Below, one piece after another: positions 39,085 through 49,423 of a DNA stretch of 64,000 bases. Location of the stretch: NCBI RefSeq assembly GCF_034314045.1, contig NZ_JAVIWL010000001.1, positions 2,542,001-2,606,000 of the forward strand, written 5' to 3'. Position 1 is the stretch's first letter, and every line of letters begins with the position of its first letter. The notes beneath the pieces were generated by a model. That model did not search any database. It was not told the DNA's origin and worked only from the letters and a program-made list of their open reading frames with translations. A program made the position numbers and the translations under genes. This DNA is from Glaciimonas sp. CA11.2 (GTDB lineage Bacteria > Pseudomonadota > Gammaproteobacteria > Burkholderiales > Burkholderiaceae_D).

Positions 39085-40351
39085 ATTGTGGCGTTTTCAA
39101 TGGAGCTTTTTTCTTTTAACTGTTGGCGCTAGGTGCAATCAACTAGCTATAGCTTGGTGGGCGCTCAAGGAAACCGGTTCTGTCAGTTTTTTTTCGATAA
39201 TAATAGCCTGCACCATTGGTGCTGAGGTACTAGCTAAACCTTTGTTGGGCTGGACCGGAGATCGTTATCCGAAAATGAAAATAGTCCGTGTTTGCAATGT
39301 TTTATCAATGACTGGTGCTGCTGGACTGTTGATACTTTCGTTCCTTGATCATTTTTCAGCAATTCTAGTAACAATGGCGATGATGGTTCTTGGAGTGGCA
39401 GTCGGGATTAGAGATCCAATCCAATCAAGTATTATTCCGCAGCTAGCATCTCCCGGCAGGGCTAGCGCGGCTTTCAATCAGAAAGCATTATTGTCATCTA
39501 TTGCAATGCTTCTGGGGCCGGCTATTGCTGGATTACTTGTATCCACATTTGGGGTAGTACAAGCCTTGAGCATTGATTTGATTATTATCGTTGCTGCCCT
39601 AATCATGATATGCAAGTTCAATGTAGATGAGTCAGCAACGACACGCCGAACTATTGCAGACGTGGACAAAGTACCATTCATTACTCCTTGGCATGTACTA
39701 ATTAGTTCCGGGTTTAAGGTCGTTTTTAAGGTGAAAATGGAGTTCTATCTTGCCTTGCTCGCAATGATGATAAATCTGGTGCTTTTTCCCTTTTTTGCTG
39801 TAATAGTTCCATTCTACGTGCAAGAGACTGTTCATCTTCCTGCTTGGTATATAGGATTGCTAGATTGCTCATTTGGGATTGGCATTTTGCTGGCAAGTAG
39901 AATAATGGCACGATTGGCCAGGCAACGTCTATTTAGAGACCATCTGATAATGGCAGGGTTCGGACTACTTGGTCTGAATTTATTAGCCGTTGGATTCAGC
40001 TTTGCGCCTTTTGTTTTACCAATCTTTTTTATTTTAGGCGGGATGGGATTAATTTTCATTAATGTGAACACATCAATGGTCAGAACCTTAGCAACACCTG
40101 CGGAGTTTAGAAATCGAATGGCGGCTACCGTGTCATTTTTCTCATCATTGGCGATCCCAATAGGCAGCCTGATTATGGGCTTTGCGATAAGCAACTATGG
40201 AGTAGAAGCAACATCTAAAATTACAGGAATGGCTATATTAGTGCTGATGTTTGGTGTGGCAATCATCCCGAATATTCGCCTATTTATGAGAATGTCAGAA
40301 GATGAACTTGATGAGGCTTATAGTCGAATATATCCAGCTGCTTTTCAATGA
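39085..40351 (+). pseudogene. MFS transporter, main part displaced from its start by the IS21 element
   Basis: The open frame encodes about 420 residues with roughly 12 hydrophobic segments, beginning LWRFQWSFFLLTVGARCNQL. It shows the MFS motif-A-like loop after helix 2 (GWTGDRYPKMKIV), consistent with a drug or siderophore-type exporter; the substrate is unknown. The insertion removed its first 14 codons, its ribosome binding site and presumably its promoter. The frame stays open into the IS end, so a hybrid product could start at ATG 39026 inside the element and replace the 13 lost residues with about 20 IS-encoded ones. The gene is AT-richer than neighbours, which suggests acquisition by transfer. 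Confidence 0.85.
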
Positions 40352-40409
40352 CTTTGCATTTATCGACATACAGAGGCGCGGGACAGCGGATACCGCTTGT
40401 AAGTGTTTA

Positions 40410-41153
40410 CTATCCCGCCCGCTTAATCAGCTCTTCAACATACATCGCAAATAATTCGCGCCCATCCTGACCAAACATCCTAATGCGCCCTGTGTGCGTC
40501 AACAGCAGCAAGCCGACGCAATGGCCGAACAGGGCGGTGGTTTCTCTGGCGGCTAGCGCATCCGAACATCCCAATTCTTGAAGACCTGTCGCGACACCGC
40601 TTAACGCATCCTGCAGACGTTGATTCAGATGCTCGTTGAGTGCTGGCGTGAGGCCGAGCGGTTTCATTTCCTGGAAAAAATAGAATCCTAAATCGAGTTC
40701 TCTTGGATTTTTCAGATAGAAATCGTAAAACGCCATGGCGTCGTGGGATACGCGCCTGGCTGCGGGAAGGTCGTGTTGATGGCCTTCGTGGACCGCTGAA
40801 TTGAGCTGCTCGAGCGATTGCTTGAGCAGGTCGCCGTATATTTCTTCCTTGTTTTCGTAATGATTATAGATGGCGCTTGCGGTGTAACCTGCCTCGCTGG
40901 CAATGGCGCGGACATTTGCTTTCAACAGGCCATCTTTTTCGAATACCCGCCGCGCTGCTTGCAAAATCATCTGACGTTTTAAATCATTCACTGCGCGCAA
41001 ACGTACCGCGCTGGGTTTGTCCGTTTTTTTTGCTGTGACCACGTCGAAGTCCAATGAAGCATCATTCGCACCGTTGTCAGTGTTCTCACTGTTGTTAATC
41101 GGGTTTGAAATCGATGCGACCGGCAATATTTTCATGTTTGTTGGCTTATTCAT
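40410..41153 (-). CDS. TetR/AcrR family transcriptional regulator
   Basis: The 247-residue protein has an unusually long, polar N-terminal extension of about 55 residues, then a TetR DNA-binding domain (MILQAARRVFEKDGL, helix-turn-helix about residues 78-101 with SEAGYTASAIYNHYENKEEI). A helical C-terminal ligand and dimer domain follows. It is divergent from the flavoprotein gene at 41254 and very likely controls it and itself. The start could lie further in, because the extension is not typical of the family. Confidence 0.9.
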   Translation of the reverse strand: MNKPTNMKILPVASISNPINNSENTDNGANDASLDFDVVTAKKTDKPSAVRLRAVNDLKRQMILQAARRVFEKDGLLKANVRAIASEAGYTASAIYNHYENKEEIYGDLLKQSLEQLNSAVHEGHQHDLPAARRVSHDAMAFYDFYLKNPRELDLGFYFFQEMKPLGLTPALNEHLNQRLQDALSGVATGLQELGCSDALAARETTALFGHCVGLLLLTHTGRIRMFGQDGRELFAMYVEELIKRAG

Positions 41154-41192
41154 GAAAGAAGTTTATCACGTGAAAGACCGTTATGTGAATGC

Positions 41193-41221
41193 TTGACTTT
41201 AAAATGAACAGCGTTCATATT
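41193..41221 (+). promoter_or_regulatory. Promoter and palindromic operator in front of the HpaB-family gene
   Basis: A TTGACT box (41193-41198) and a CATATT box (41216-41221) are separated by 17 bp. The palindrome ATGAAC-AGC-GTTCAT (41204-41218) fills most of that spacer. A TetR dimer bound there would block RNA polymerase, which fits repression by the divergent TetR gene. The boxes and symmetry are seen; the binding is inferred. Confidence 0.6.
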
Positions 41222-41253
41222 AATGATCATTACTCAAAAATGAAAGAAATATC

Positions 41254-42822
41254 ATGTTGATGTCTTCTGCTGAATATCGCGACTCGCTCCGCAGTTACAA
41301 GCCAACTGTGTATGTCAATGGCCGGTTGGTCGAGTCTGTTGCCGATGAGGCGGCGTTTCTGCCGGGCATTAACGCGCTCGGGGTGACGTATGATTATGCG
41401 TTGGAAGAGAAGTACGCTCCGATCATGTTGGCCAAACAGCACACCTCGAGCAAGCAAGTTAACCGGATGCTACACATCAACACCAGCAGTGGAGATTTGC
41501 TCAACAAGCTGGAAGCGGTGCGTCTCTTATGCCAAGAGACCGGATGCGCGCAGCGCTATTTGGCGCATGACGCATTAAATGCGATTTACCAGGTAACGCA
41601 TCGGATCGATGCCGACAAAGGCACCACTTACGGGCAACATTTTCTCAACTATTTGCATGACGTGCAGGACCGCGATCTGTCGTTGGGCATTGCTATGACG
41701 GACGCTAAAGGTGACCGCAGCAAGAAGCCGCATGAGCAAGCTAATCCCGATAGCTACGTGCATATAGTTGAACGCACTGCGAAAGGGATCGTGATTTCCG
41801 GTACCAAAGCGATTGTGACTGGCGCGCCTTATATGCACGAATTTCTGGTCATGCCGTGTCGGAATATGACGGAGCAAGATGCTGAGTTCGCTGTATGTTG
41901 TGCGGTCCCTTGCGATGCGCCAGGATTGACCATTGTGGCCCGTCCTGCCGGCCGTCCGGGCGAAAAGGCGGCACTGTTTAGCAACAAATTTGGACAATCT
42001 ACCGGCGTCGTGATTTTCGATAAAGTTTTTGTTCCGTGGGAGCGGGTGTTTTACGCTGGTGAATGGGAACATTCCGGTTATATGACCTATAACTACGCGA
42101 CGCATCATCGCCATAGTTGCATCGGTGCGCGTGCTGGCTTTGGCGATTTGCTGATCGGCGCTGGTGCGCTGATGTGCGAAGCGAATGGCTTTGATCCGGG
42201 TAAAGAAAATCATTTGCGTGAACAAATGGTGGAACTGATCAAGATAACCGAAGGTTTTTACGCCTGTGGCGTAGCGTCGTCGGTCTATGCCAAGATGGAT
42301 GCGGGATCGCAGAGTTTTGTGCCTGATCCGGTATTTTCCAACATCGGCAAGTTGTTGTTATCGACCCAAATTTACGACATGCATCGCATCGCGCATTACG
42401 TTTCTGGCGGGCTGATTGTCGCCTTGCCGGGACCGGATGAAGATCATAATCCAGCGACCGCTGCATCGCTTGCCGAGGTATTGCGCGCCAATCCGGACGT
42501 GCCTTACGAAAAGCGGATTCAGACTGCGCGTTTTATCGAGGACTTAACCGCGTCTTATCAGGGTGGCTGGTATTCGGTCATCAGCTTGCATGGCGGCGGA
42601 TCGCCCGCAGCGATGAAACAGGAAATTTATCGCAATTATCCCATCGGTAGCAAGGTGGAATTGGTTGAGCGATTGCTGGATCGTGGTTTGGTGGATGAAC
42701 CGGGACGTGCGATTACCGCAAACAAGCAGCCGGGAAAATGTTGCGATACAGGCTGTACGCCGCCAGGAAAGGCCGTCATGGTGGACATGCCATTGACGAC
42801 TAAACGATTGGAAAACGAGTGA
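41254..42822 (+). CDS. HpaB / 4-hydroxybutyryl-CoA dehydratase superfamily flavoprotein
   Basis: The 522-residue protein has the acyl-CoA-dehydrogenase-like fold of the 4-hydroxyphenylacetate 3-hydroxylase family, with an N-terminal SAEYRDSLRSYKPTVYVNGR and MTDAKGDRSKKP. From memory it resembles 4-hydroxybutyryl-CoA dehydratase (AbfD), whose cluster ligands are Cys99, Cys103, His292 and Cys299. Here Cys98 and His285 align, but the other two positions are Tyr102 and Ala292. A 4Fe-4S cluster is therefore doubtful and an FAD-dependent hydroxylase is more likely. The C-terminal tail has an unusual CCDTGC motif. No reductase (HpaC) gene is adjacent. The aromatic or CoA-ester substrate is unknown. 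Confidence 0.75.
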   Translation: MLMSSAEYRDSLRSYKPTVYVNGRLVESVADEAAFLPGINALGVTYDYALEEKYAPIMLAKQHTSSKQVNRMLHINTSSGDLLNKLEAVRLLCQETGCAQRYLAHDALNAIYQVTHRIDADKGTTYGQHFLNYLHDVQDRDLSLGIAMTDAKGDRSKKPHEQANPDSYVHIVERTAKGIVISGTKAIVTGAPYMHEFLVMPCRNMTEQDAEFAVCCAVPCDAPGLTIVARPAGRPGEKAALFSNKFGQSTGVVIFDKVFVPWERVFYAGEWEHSGYMTYNYATHHRHSCIGARAGFGDLLIGAGALMCEANGFDPGKENHLREQMVELIKITEGFYACGVASSVYAKMDAGSQSFVPDPVFSNIGKLLLSTQIYDMHRIAHYVSGGLIVALPGPDEDHNPATAASLAEVLRANPDVPYEKRIQTARFIEDLTASYQGGWYSVISLHGGGSPAAMKQEIYRNYPIGSKVELVERLLDRGLVDEPGRAITANKQPGKCCDTGCTPPGKAVMVDMPLTTKRLENE

Positions 42823-43025
42823 CTTTAGCGGCCTTCTGCGTGGACGGTTTGAGTGAACCGCACATGAAGGATGCGTATGCGCGCTACGCTAAATATTGAA
42901 GGGTAGGGTGTGTAGTTGAAATGCCGGTCCAGTATTGCCAACTAATGACAACTCAACCACCGGCGGTCACCCAGCGAAGATGGCGTGAATGCACGTCAAC
43001 TTCGCTGGCGTTAAAAGCGACCTAC

Positions 43026-43826
43026 TTACCAGGACGGAATGACCGAACTTTTGTATTGCTCTAAAACGTATTGTTTCACTTCAGGGCTATGGTAAGCCTT
43101 CAGCAACTTGGCGACCCAAGGCTTGTTTTTATCTTCTGTACGTACTGCGATGACGTTGGCATACGGGCCACGGGCGGCTTCGATTGCGATGCCGTCTTTG
43201 GTTGGGCTAAGGCCTGCTTTTTCTGCAAAATTGCCGTTAATAGCAGCTGCGTCAAGGTCATCTAACGAACGCGGCAATTGCGCTGCATCGATTTCGACAA
43301 TCTTCAATTTCTTTGGATTTTCAGCAATATCCAGCGGTGTCGCTTGTAGTCCTGCGCCCGCTTTCAGTTTCAATAATCCTTGCGCTTGCAACAACAGCAA
43401 TGCGCGGCCACCGTTGGTTGGGTCGTTCGGAATACCAATACGTGCACCGACCTTTAGGTCTTTTGGCGACTTGATTTTTTTCGAGTAAAGACCCATTGGG
43501 AACGTAATGGTGTAGCCGACGTTGCTCAATTTGTAACCACGATCCTTGATTTGCGCTTCCAGATACGGTAAATGTTGATAGCTGTTTGCATCAAGATCAC
43601 CAGCCGCCAATGCAGCATTTGGCTGGATGTAATCGCTGAATTCAACAATTTGAATAGTCAGGCCATCTTTGGCAGCTATTTTTTTGACCACTTCCAGAAT
43701 TTCTGCGTGCGGACCGCCGGTCGCACCGATCTTGATCGGCTTGTCCTGCGCCAGGACAGGAGTCGATACCAAGCTGGCGATGACGCTCAAGCCAGCAAAA
43801 AATTGGACTAATTGACGTCGGTTCAT
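43026..43826 (-). CDS. metQ: Methionine ABC transporter, substrate-binding protein
   Basis: The 266-residue NlpA/MetQ-family protein has a signal peptide (MNRRQLVQFFAGLSVIASLV, cleavage near VLA-Q) and family motifs KIGATGGPHAEILEVVK, DANSYQHLPYLEAQ and NDPTNGGRALLLLQ. There is no lipobox cysteine at the cleavage site, so unlike E. coli MetQ it may be a soluble periplasmic protein. It is the last gene of the metN-metI-metQ operon, 189 bp after metI. Confidence 0.92.
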   Translation of the reverse strand: MNRRQLVQFFAGLSVIASLVSTPVLAQDKPIKIGATGGPHAEILEVVKKIAAKDGLTIQIVEFSDYIQPNAALAAGDLDANSYQHLPYLEAQIKDRGYKLSNVGYTITFPMGLYSKKIKSPKDLKVGARIGIPNDPTNGGRALLLLQAQGLLKLKAGAGLQATPLDIAENPKKLKIVEIDAAQLPRSLDDLDAAAINGNFAEKAGLSPTKDGIAIEAARGPYANVIAVRTEDKNKPWVAKLLKAYHSPEVKQYVLEQYKSSVIPSW

Positions 43827-44015
43827 TTCTTTCTATCCTTTTGTAAATGGGCTTGTAGGTATCCGATTTTGTCAGAAACTTTACTTGCATTGGGTATTGA
43901 TGATTGAATGCGGGTATTGCGTGAAGACAGAGATTTTACCAACGGCTATATCAACGGCTATAGCGATGGCCATTCAGCCTATCCAGACTGCATTATTTAA
44001 AAATGATCACCGATA

Positions 44016-44669
44016 CTATTTGTGACTCAAGCGGCGTACAAGAACATCGCCTAAAGTTTGAACCAACTGCACAAACACAATCAAAATCAGTACGACGGCA
44101 AGCATGACTTCGGGCAAAAAGCGCTGGTAGCCATACCGAATTCCTAAATCGCCGAGACCGCCGCCGCCAATCGCGCCAGCCATCGCCGAATAGCCAACCA
44201 AGCTGACAAACGTAATCGTCAGCCCGGCAATAATACCGGCGAATGCTTCCGGGATCAGCACTTTATAGACGATTTGCCAGGTGGATGCGCCCATCGCCTG
44301 TGCCGCTTCAATCAAACCGCGATCCACTTCACGTAGCGCCGTTTCGACCAGTCGGGCGACGAAAGGGGCTGACGCCAGGGTCAGTGGCACAATTGCTGCC
44401 GCAGTGCCGATTGATGTGCCAACAAAAAAACGGGTAAAGGGAATGACTGCCACCAGCAAAATGATAAACGGCGTTGAACGGACCGCATTGACGATCAATC
44501 CGGCAATACGGTTAAATGCCAGATTCGGCAGCACACCATCGCGACCGGTCAGGTGCAACGCAATCCCTAATGGAATGCCTAGCACCGCGCCCAGAACGCC
44601 GGAAATGCCGACCATCATCAAGGTCTCGCCGAACGACGATAGGAATAGACTGAGCATTTCAGATGACAT
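44016..44669 (-). CDS. metI: Methionine ABC transporter, permease
   Basis: The 217-residue inner-membrane permease has five predicted membrane segments and the EAA loop ([22 protein letters not shown]) that contacts Met[24 protein letters not shown] residues near the C-terminus are typical of MetI. The start overlaps the metN stop by 11 bp, showing translational coupling. Confidence 0.94.
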   Translation of the reverse strand: MSSEMLSLFLSSFGETLMMVGISGVLGAVLGIPLGIALHLTGRDGVLPNLAFNRIAGLIVNAVRSTPFIILLVAVIPFTRFFVGTSIGTAAAIVPLTLASAPFVARLVETALREVDRGLIEAAQAMGASTWQIVYKVLIPEAFAGIIAGLTITFVSLVGYSAMAGAIGGGGLGDLGIRYGYQRFLPEVMLAVVLILIVFVQLVQTLGDVLVRRLSHK

Positions 44670-45708
44670 GGTTTAACTCCTCCACGGTAACGCCTTGCGC
44701 GCTTAAATAAGTCATGGCGGCAGCGATATTGTCGCCGCTACCATTGGCTAAAATTGCCAGAGAACCAAATGCCTGGCCTTGAATTTCATCAATCTGACCG
44801 TGCAATATGCTGAAGTCCAGATTGAATTTGCGCACGACTTCGGACAGCAACGGTTGATCCACGCTATCTCCGGTAAAGGCAAGCCGGAACAGATGGTCAG
44901 TGCCGTCAGCCGCATCGCTGCGCGCCAGGCGCGCACGCAAGCGTTGTAGCACGCCAGCGGGCAGATCTTGCGCGATCACGTCGCCGATCATGGCACGGGT
45001 CACAGGATGCTTAGGAGAGCGGAAAATATCGATGACTTCGCCATGCTCTATCACTTCACCAGCTTCCATAACGGCCATCCGGTCGCAGATCATCTTGATG
45101 ACTTCCATCTGATGCGTGATCAGCACAATCGTCAGACCAAGCTCCTGATTGATTTTGCGTAATAATTCCAGAATCGAACGCGTCGTTTCAGGATCAAGTG
45201 CAGAAGTCGCCTCATCCGATAACAATACTTTCGGCGCATTTGCAAGCGCGCGCGCAATGCCAACGCGCTGTTTCTGACCGCCGCTAATCTGTGCCGGATA
45301 GCGATCTCTTAAATCTGTGAGGCCGACCAGTTCCAGTAATGGTGTCACTTTTTTGCTGATTTCGGCTTTTGACAAACCTGCAAGTTCCAGCGGTAGCGCG
45401 ATGTTGTCATAGACCGAGCGGGACGATAGCAAATTAAAATGCTGAAATATCATCCCGATTTCACGCCGTGCTGCCCTTAGATCGGTGGCGTTTAACGCAG
45501 TTAAATCTCGGCCATCAACAATGATCTTGCCCGAAGTAGGTCGATTGAGAAGATTAAGCGTACGCACAAGCGTACTTTTACCAGCCCCGCTACGACCAAT
45601 AATCCCAAAAATTTCGCCCTTGTTAATCGTCAGATCAACATTGCGCACTGCATCTACCGGCCCATTACTGCCTTCGAATCGCTGAGTTACTGCTTGTATT
45701 TTTATCAT
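44659..45708 (-). CDS. metN: Methionine ABC transporter, ATP-binding protein
   Basis: The 349-residue ATPase has Walker [10 protein letters not shown] (residues 38-46), the ABC signature [16 protein letters not shown] and Walker [15 protein letters not shown]. The C-terminal NIL (ACT-like) domain, from about residue 265, senses methionine and inhibits transport in E. coli MetN. The ATG has no Shine-Dalgarno sequence; an intrinsic-terminator hairpin ends a few bases before it. First gene of metNIQ. Confidence 0.95.
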   Translation of the reverse strand: MIKIQAVTQRFEGSNGPVDAVRNVDLTINKGEIFGIIGRSGAGKSTLVRTLNLLNRPTSGKIIVDGRDLTALNATDLRAARREIGMIFQHFNLLSSRSVYDNIALPLELAGLSKAEISKKVTPLLELVGLTDLRDRYPAQISGGQKQRVGIARALANAPKVLLSDEATSALDPETTRSILELLRKINQELGLTIVLITHQMEVIKMICDRMAVMEAGEVIEHGEVIDIFRSPKHPVTRAMIGDVIAQDLPAGVLQRLRARLARSDAADGTDHLFRLAFTGDSVDQPLLSEVVRKFNLDFSILHGQIDEIQGQAFGSLAILANGSGDNIAAAMTYLSAQGVTVEELNHVI

Positions 45709-45713
45709 TTAGG

Positions 45714-45738
45714 AATAAAAAAAGGCAGCTGACTGCCC
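45714..45738 (-). terminator. Intrinsic terminator hairpin immediately upstream of the metN start codon
   Basis: On the minus strand a GGCAG-TCAG-CTGCC stem, extendable by two G-U pairs, is followed by seven T residues and then ATTCCTAAATG, where ATG is the metN start. No promoter fits between hairpin and gene. Either it is an attenuator in the metN leader or transcription of metN must read through it. Confidence 0.7.
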
Positions 45739-45855
45739 CAACTTCGACAATCCGCCGCCAATATAATTTTTATGTAAGTGCTTATTTTATAAGGATTTTG
45801 TATTCCGGCAAAGTATCTTTTAGGTATTCCCATATTACCCAACCGCATAAGTGTC

Positions 45856-45969
45856 GGACCTACGCAAAAACGCCCCAGCTGCTTTGTGCTTTTCTTGCCG
45901 CCAACGTGGCCCGGCACTCGCGTGCTGTCTGCGTCGGCACGCCTTGCTGGGACGGTTTTGCGTAGGTCC
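45856..45969. repeat. 114-bp imperfect palindrome
   Basis: Left arm 45856-45879 and right arm 45946-45969 pair at 22 of 24 positions (GGACCTACGCAAAA against TTTTGCGTAGGTCC in the outer part, CCCAGC against GCTGGG in the inner part). The 66-bp interior is G+C-rich and may form additional stems. It lies between metN and groEL and looks like a mobile hairpin element or a structured RNA. I cannot tell which from one copy. Confidence 0.7.
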
Positions 45970-46042
45970 TGCGTACTCGGTTCAGTAACAGCCTCTCAGG
46001 GGCTTGGTGTTCTGTAGCTTTCATCGAGATTAAACCAGCAAA

Positions 46043-46072
46043 CGCAAAAAAGCCCGCAAAAAGCGGGCTTCA
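46043..46072 (-). terminator. Intrinsic terminator of groESL
   Basis: On the minus strand the 8-bp stem AAGCCCGC/GCGGGCTT with a TTTTT loop is followed by a T-run. It lies about 185 bp after the groEL stop codon and ends the operon. Confidence 0.9.
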
Positions 46073-46141
46073 TATCCAAAGCAACCATCCACCCTCAACA
46101 AAATAAAGAAGATGATACAGCGACTCTGTGGGATCGCTGAG

Positions 46142-46238
46142 AACCGTAGCGAGCGCCGTAAGGTTGTAGCCGAGAAGCGCAGCCGTACGCAGGTACGGCG
46201 AGCATCGCAGACTACAAGATTACGGTGCGCAGTAGGTT
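46142..46238. repeat. 97-bp imperfect hairpin downstream of groEL
   Basis: Paired blocks occur in mirror order around a GCAG loop: AACC/GGTT, CCGTAA/TTACGG, TTGTAG/CTACAA and CCGTAC/GTACGG. Outer GATCG/CGATC extends the symmetry. It lies in the groEL 3' untranslated region, so it could stabilise the mRNA or be a repeat element of the REP or MITE type. Confidence 0.65.
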
Positions 46239-46255
46239 ATCAACGATCAATCTCA

Positions 46256-47959
<1,704 letters not shown>

Positions 47960-48004
47960 TTATTGCGAAAATTGCAATGGGCTTCGATCAATCTGAACTA
48001 TGAA

Positions 48005-48298
48005 TTACTTACCTTCGACGATAGCGAAGATGTCTTCTTCGCGCAAAATCAGTAGTTCCTGGCCATCGACCTTCACTACCTGACCTGCATATTTGCCGAA
48101 AAGAACGCGCTCACCGACTTTAACTGCCATCGGGCGAACTTTGCCGTCTTCCAGAATCTTGCCGTTACCAATAGCCAATACTTCACCTTGATCAGGCTTT
48201 TCGGCTGCTGCCTCTGGCAGAACAATACCTGATGCAGTTTTTGTTTCAACATCTAGACGCTTAACGACGAGGCGGTCATGCAAAGGACGAAGATCCAT
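48005..48298 (-). CDS. groES: Co-chaperonin GroES (10 kDa)
   Basis: The 97-residue lid of the chaperonin begins [20 protein letters not shown]. The mobile loop ([18 protein letters not shown]) and the C-terminal strand ([15 protein letters not shown]) are intact. The ATG at 48298 is preceded by AAGGAG at optimal distance; an in-frame TTG 15 bp upstream is not used. It is the first gene of the heat-shock operon. Confidence 0.97.
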   Translation of the reverse strand: MDLRPLHDRLVVKRLDVETKTASGIVLPEAAAEKPDQGEVLAIGNGKILEDGKVRPMAVKVGERVLFGKYAGQVVKVDGQELLILREEDIFAIVEGK

Positions 48299-48421
48299 GT
48301 GTAACTCCTTCAAAATTCAACAAGTTATAATTTTTGCAGCAACATTGCAGCAACGACTGCACCGATTAGTTTGGCTTTTACAATGTGCCGCACAGAAAAA
48401 GTGACTAGGTCAGGGAGATTG

Positions 48422-48448
48422 TTAGCACTCTCACCTAACGAGTGCTAA
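48422..48448 (-). promoter_or_regulatory. CIRCE operator (HrcA site) of groESL
   Basis: The sequence is a perfect CIRCE: TTAGCACTC, nine bases, GAGTGCTAA. It lies directly downstream of the sigma-32 -10 box in the direction of groES. HrcA binding there represses the operon until heat or unfolded protein titrates GroEL. Confidence 0.95.
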
Positions 48449-48449
48449 G

Positions 48450-48477
48450 TATAGGGGTGGTTAGTTGATTTTTCAAG
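48450..48477 (-). promoter_or_regulatory. Sigma-32 heat-shock promoter of groESL
   Basis: On the minus strand CTTGAAA (48477-48471), 13 bp, then CCCCTATA (48457-48450). This matches the E. coli sigma-32 consensus with ideal spacing. Confidence 0.9.
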
Positions 48478-48685
48478 AGTGATGTTCTGTACTCTCTTTT
48501 TTATTTACCAAAGCCGCTACAATTAATCACAGGCGGCAATATTAATTTTTTGTCAATAAAAATACAAAGAGGTTTTGTTACAAGGGAATCTTGTCGTGAA
48601 AGCAGGGTTGCCGCTATGATGATCTGGCATGAACGTTTGGGCGTGGTCTCCAAATCTGCCACTTCTATTTTTAAGGTCTTAAAGA

Positions 48686-49336
48686 ATGCGTATTCGTAAT
48701 CTGGTTTTTCATACTCATCCACGTCTGGTGCTCGCTGTGATCTTTGGTGGCGTCATCTGGGCACTCTTGCCGAATGGGTCGACCATTACCCGTGGGCTCA
48801 TCAGCTGGAACGCCGGTGTGTGGGGATATCTGATCGCCATCTGGTGGATGATGGTGAGAGCTGGATCGGCACAAGTTAAAAAGCGGGCCGCGATTGAGGA
48901 CGAAAACGACAGCATGATCTTGATGCTGATTTGCATTGCGGCGATCGCGAGTATCGCAGCGGTCGTTTTTGGGTTGTCTCAGGCCAAGGACTTTTTGCCG
49001 GGGCCGAAGGAAGTCCGCTATCTATTTACTGGATTGACCGTTCTCGGATCGTGGTTTCTGGTTGGCACCATGTTCACCTTGCACTATGCGCGACTGTTTT
49101 ATAGTTCTGGTATTGGACCGGCACCTTTACGGTTTCCTGAGGGCGAAGAAAACCCCGATTATTGGGATTTTCTCTATTTTTCGTTCACATTAGCGGTGGC
49201 AGTACAAACCTCGGATGTGAGCGTCATGACCCGCTCAATGCGTAAGACAGTATTAGTGCAATCGATATTGACGTTTTTATTTAACTCGGCGATTCTCGGT
49301 TTGTCGATCAATATTGCTGCGGGTTTGATCTCCTAA
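48686..49336 (+). CDS. DUF1345 family inner-membrane protein
   Basis: The 216-residue protein has about five to six membrane segments ([63 protein letters not shown] and the last near the C-terminus). It has the family-typical [19 protein letters not shown] segment, which resembles the pore region of small ion channels. DUF1345 has no settled function. It stands alone between groES and mgtA. Confidence 0.85.
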   Translation: MRIRNLVFHTHPRLVLAVIFGGVIWALLPNGSTITRGLISWNAGVWGYLIAIWWMMVRAGSAQVKKRAAIEDENDSMILMLICIAAIASIAAVVFGLSQAKDFLPGPKEVRYLFTGLTVLGSWFLVGTMFTLHYARLFYSSGIGPAPLRFPEGEENPDYWDFLYFSFTLAVAVQTSDVSVMTRSMRKTVLVQSILTFLFNSAILGLSINIAAGLIS

Positions 49337-49423
49337 GATTCTCACGAGCGTGGTGCAAAGAGTGTCCGAAAACACCGCATGTCGGGGACGCTTGGCCCAC
49401 CATATCTCTCTACGGTGCCGGCA

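Larger units (their letters stand above)
45709..46255. other. Region between metN and groEL: one terminator-like attenuator and two large hairpins
   Basis: The 547-bp gap holds, from left to right, a minus-strand terminator just before metN, an AT-rich patch that may carry the metN promoter (TATATT near 45760 on the minus strand), a 114-bp imperfect palindrome, the groEL terminator and a 97-bp hairpin next to the groEL stop. No protein-coding gene is convincing. Confidence 0.6.
48299..48685. other. Divergent region between groES and the DUF1345 gene
   Basis: The 387-bp region contains the groES sigma-32 promoter and the CIRCE operator on the left side, about 120 bp of groES leader, and on the right the unidentified promoter of the DUF1345 gene. 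The rest shows no gene. Confidence 0.6.

Noticed and set aside
45705..45917. A 70-codon minus-strand frame ending on the metN start
   Set aside because: It starts at a GTG inside the large palindrome and runs through the terminator hairpin. I treat it as chance, while noting that its last part could be a coupled leader frame.
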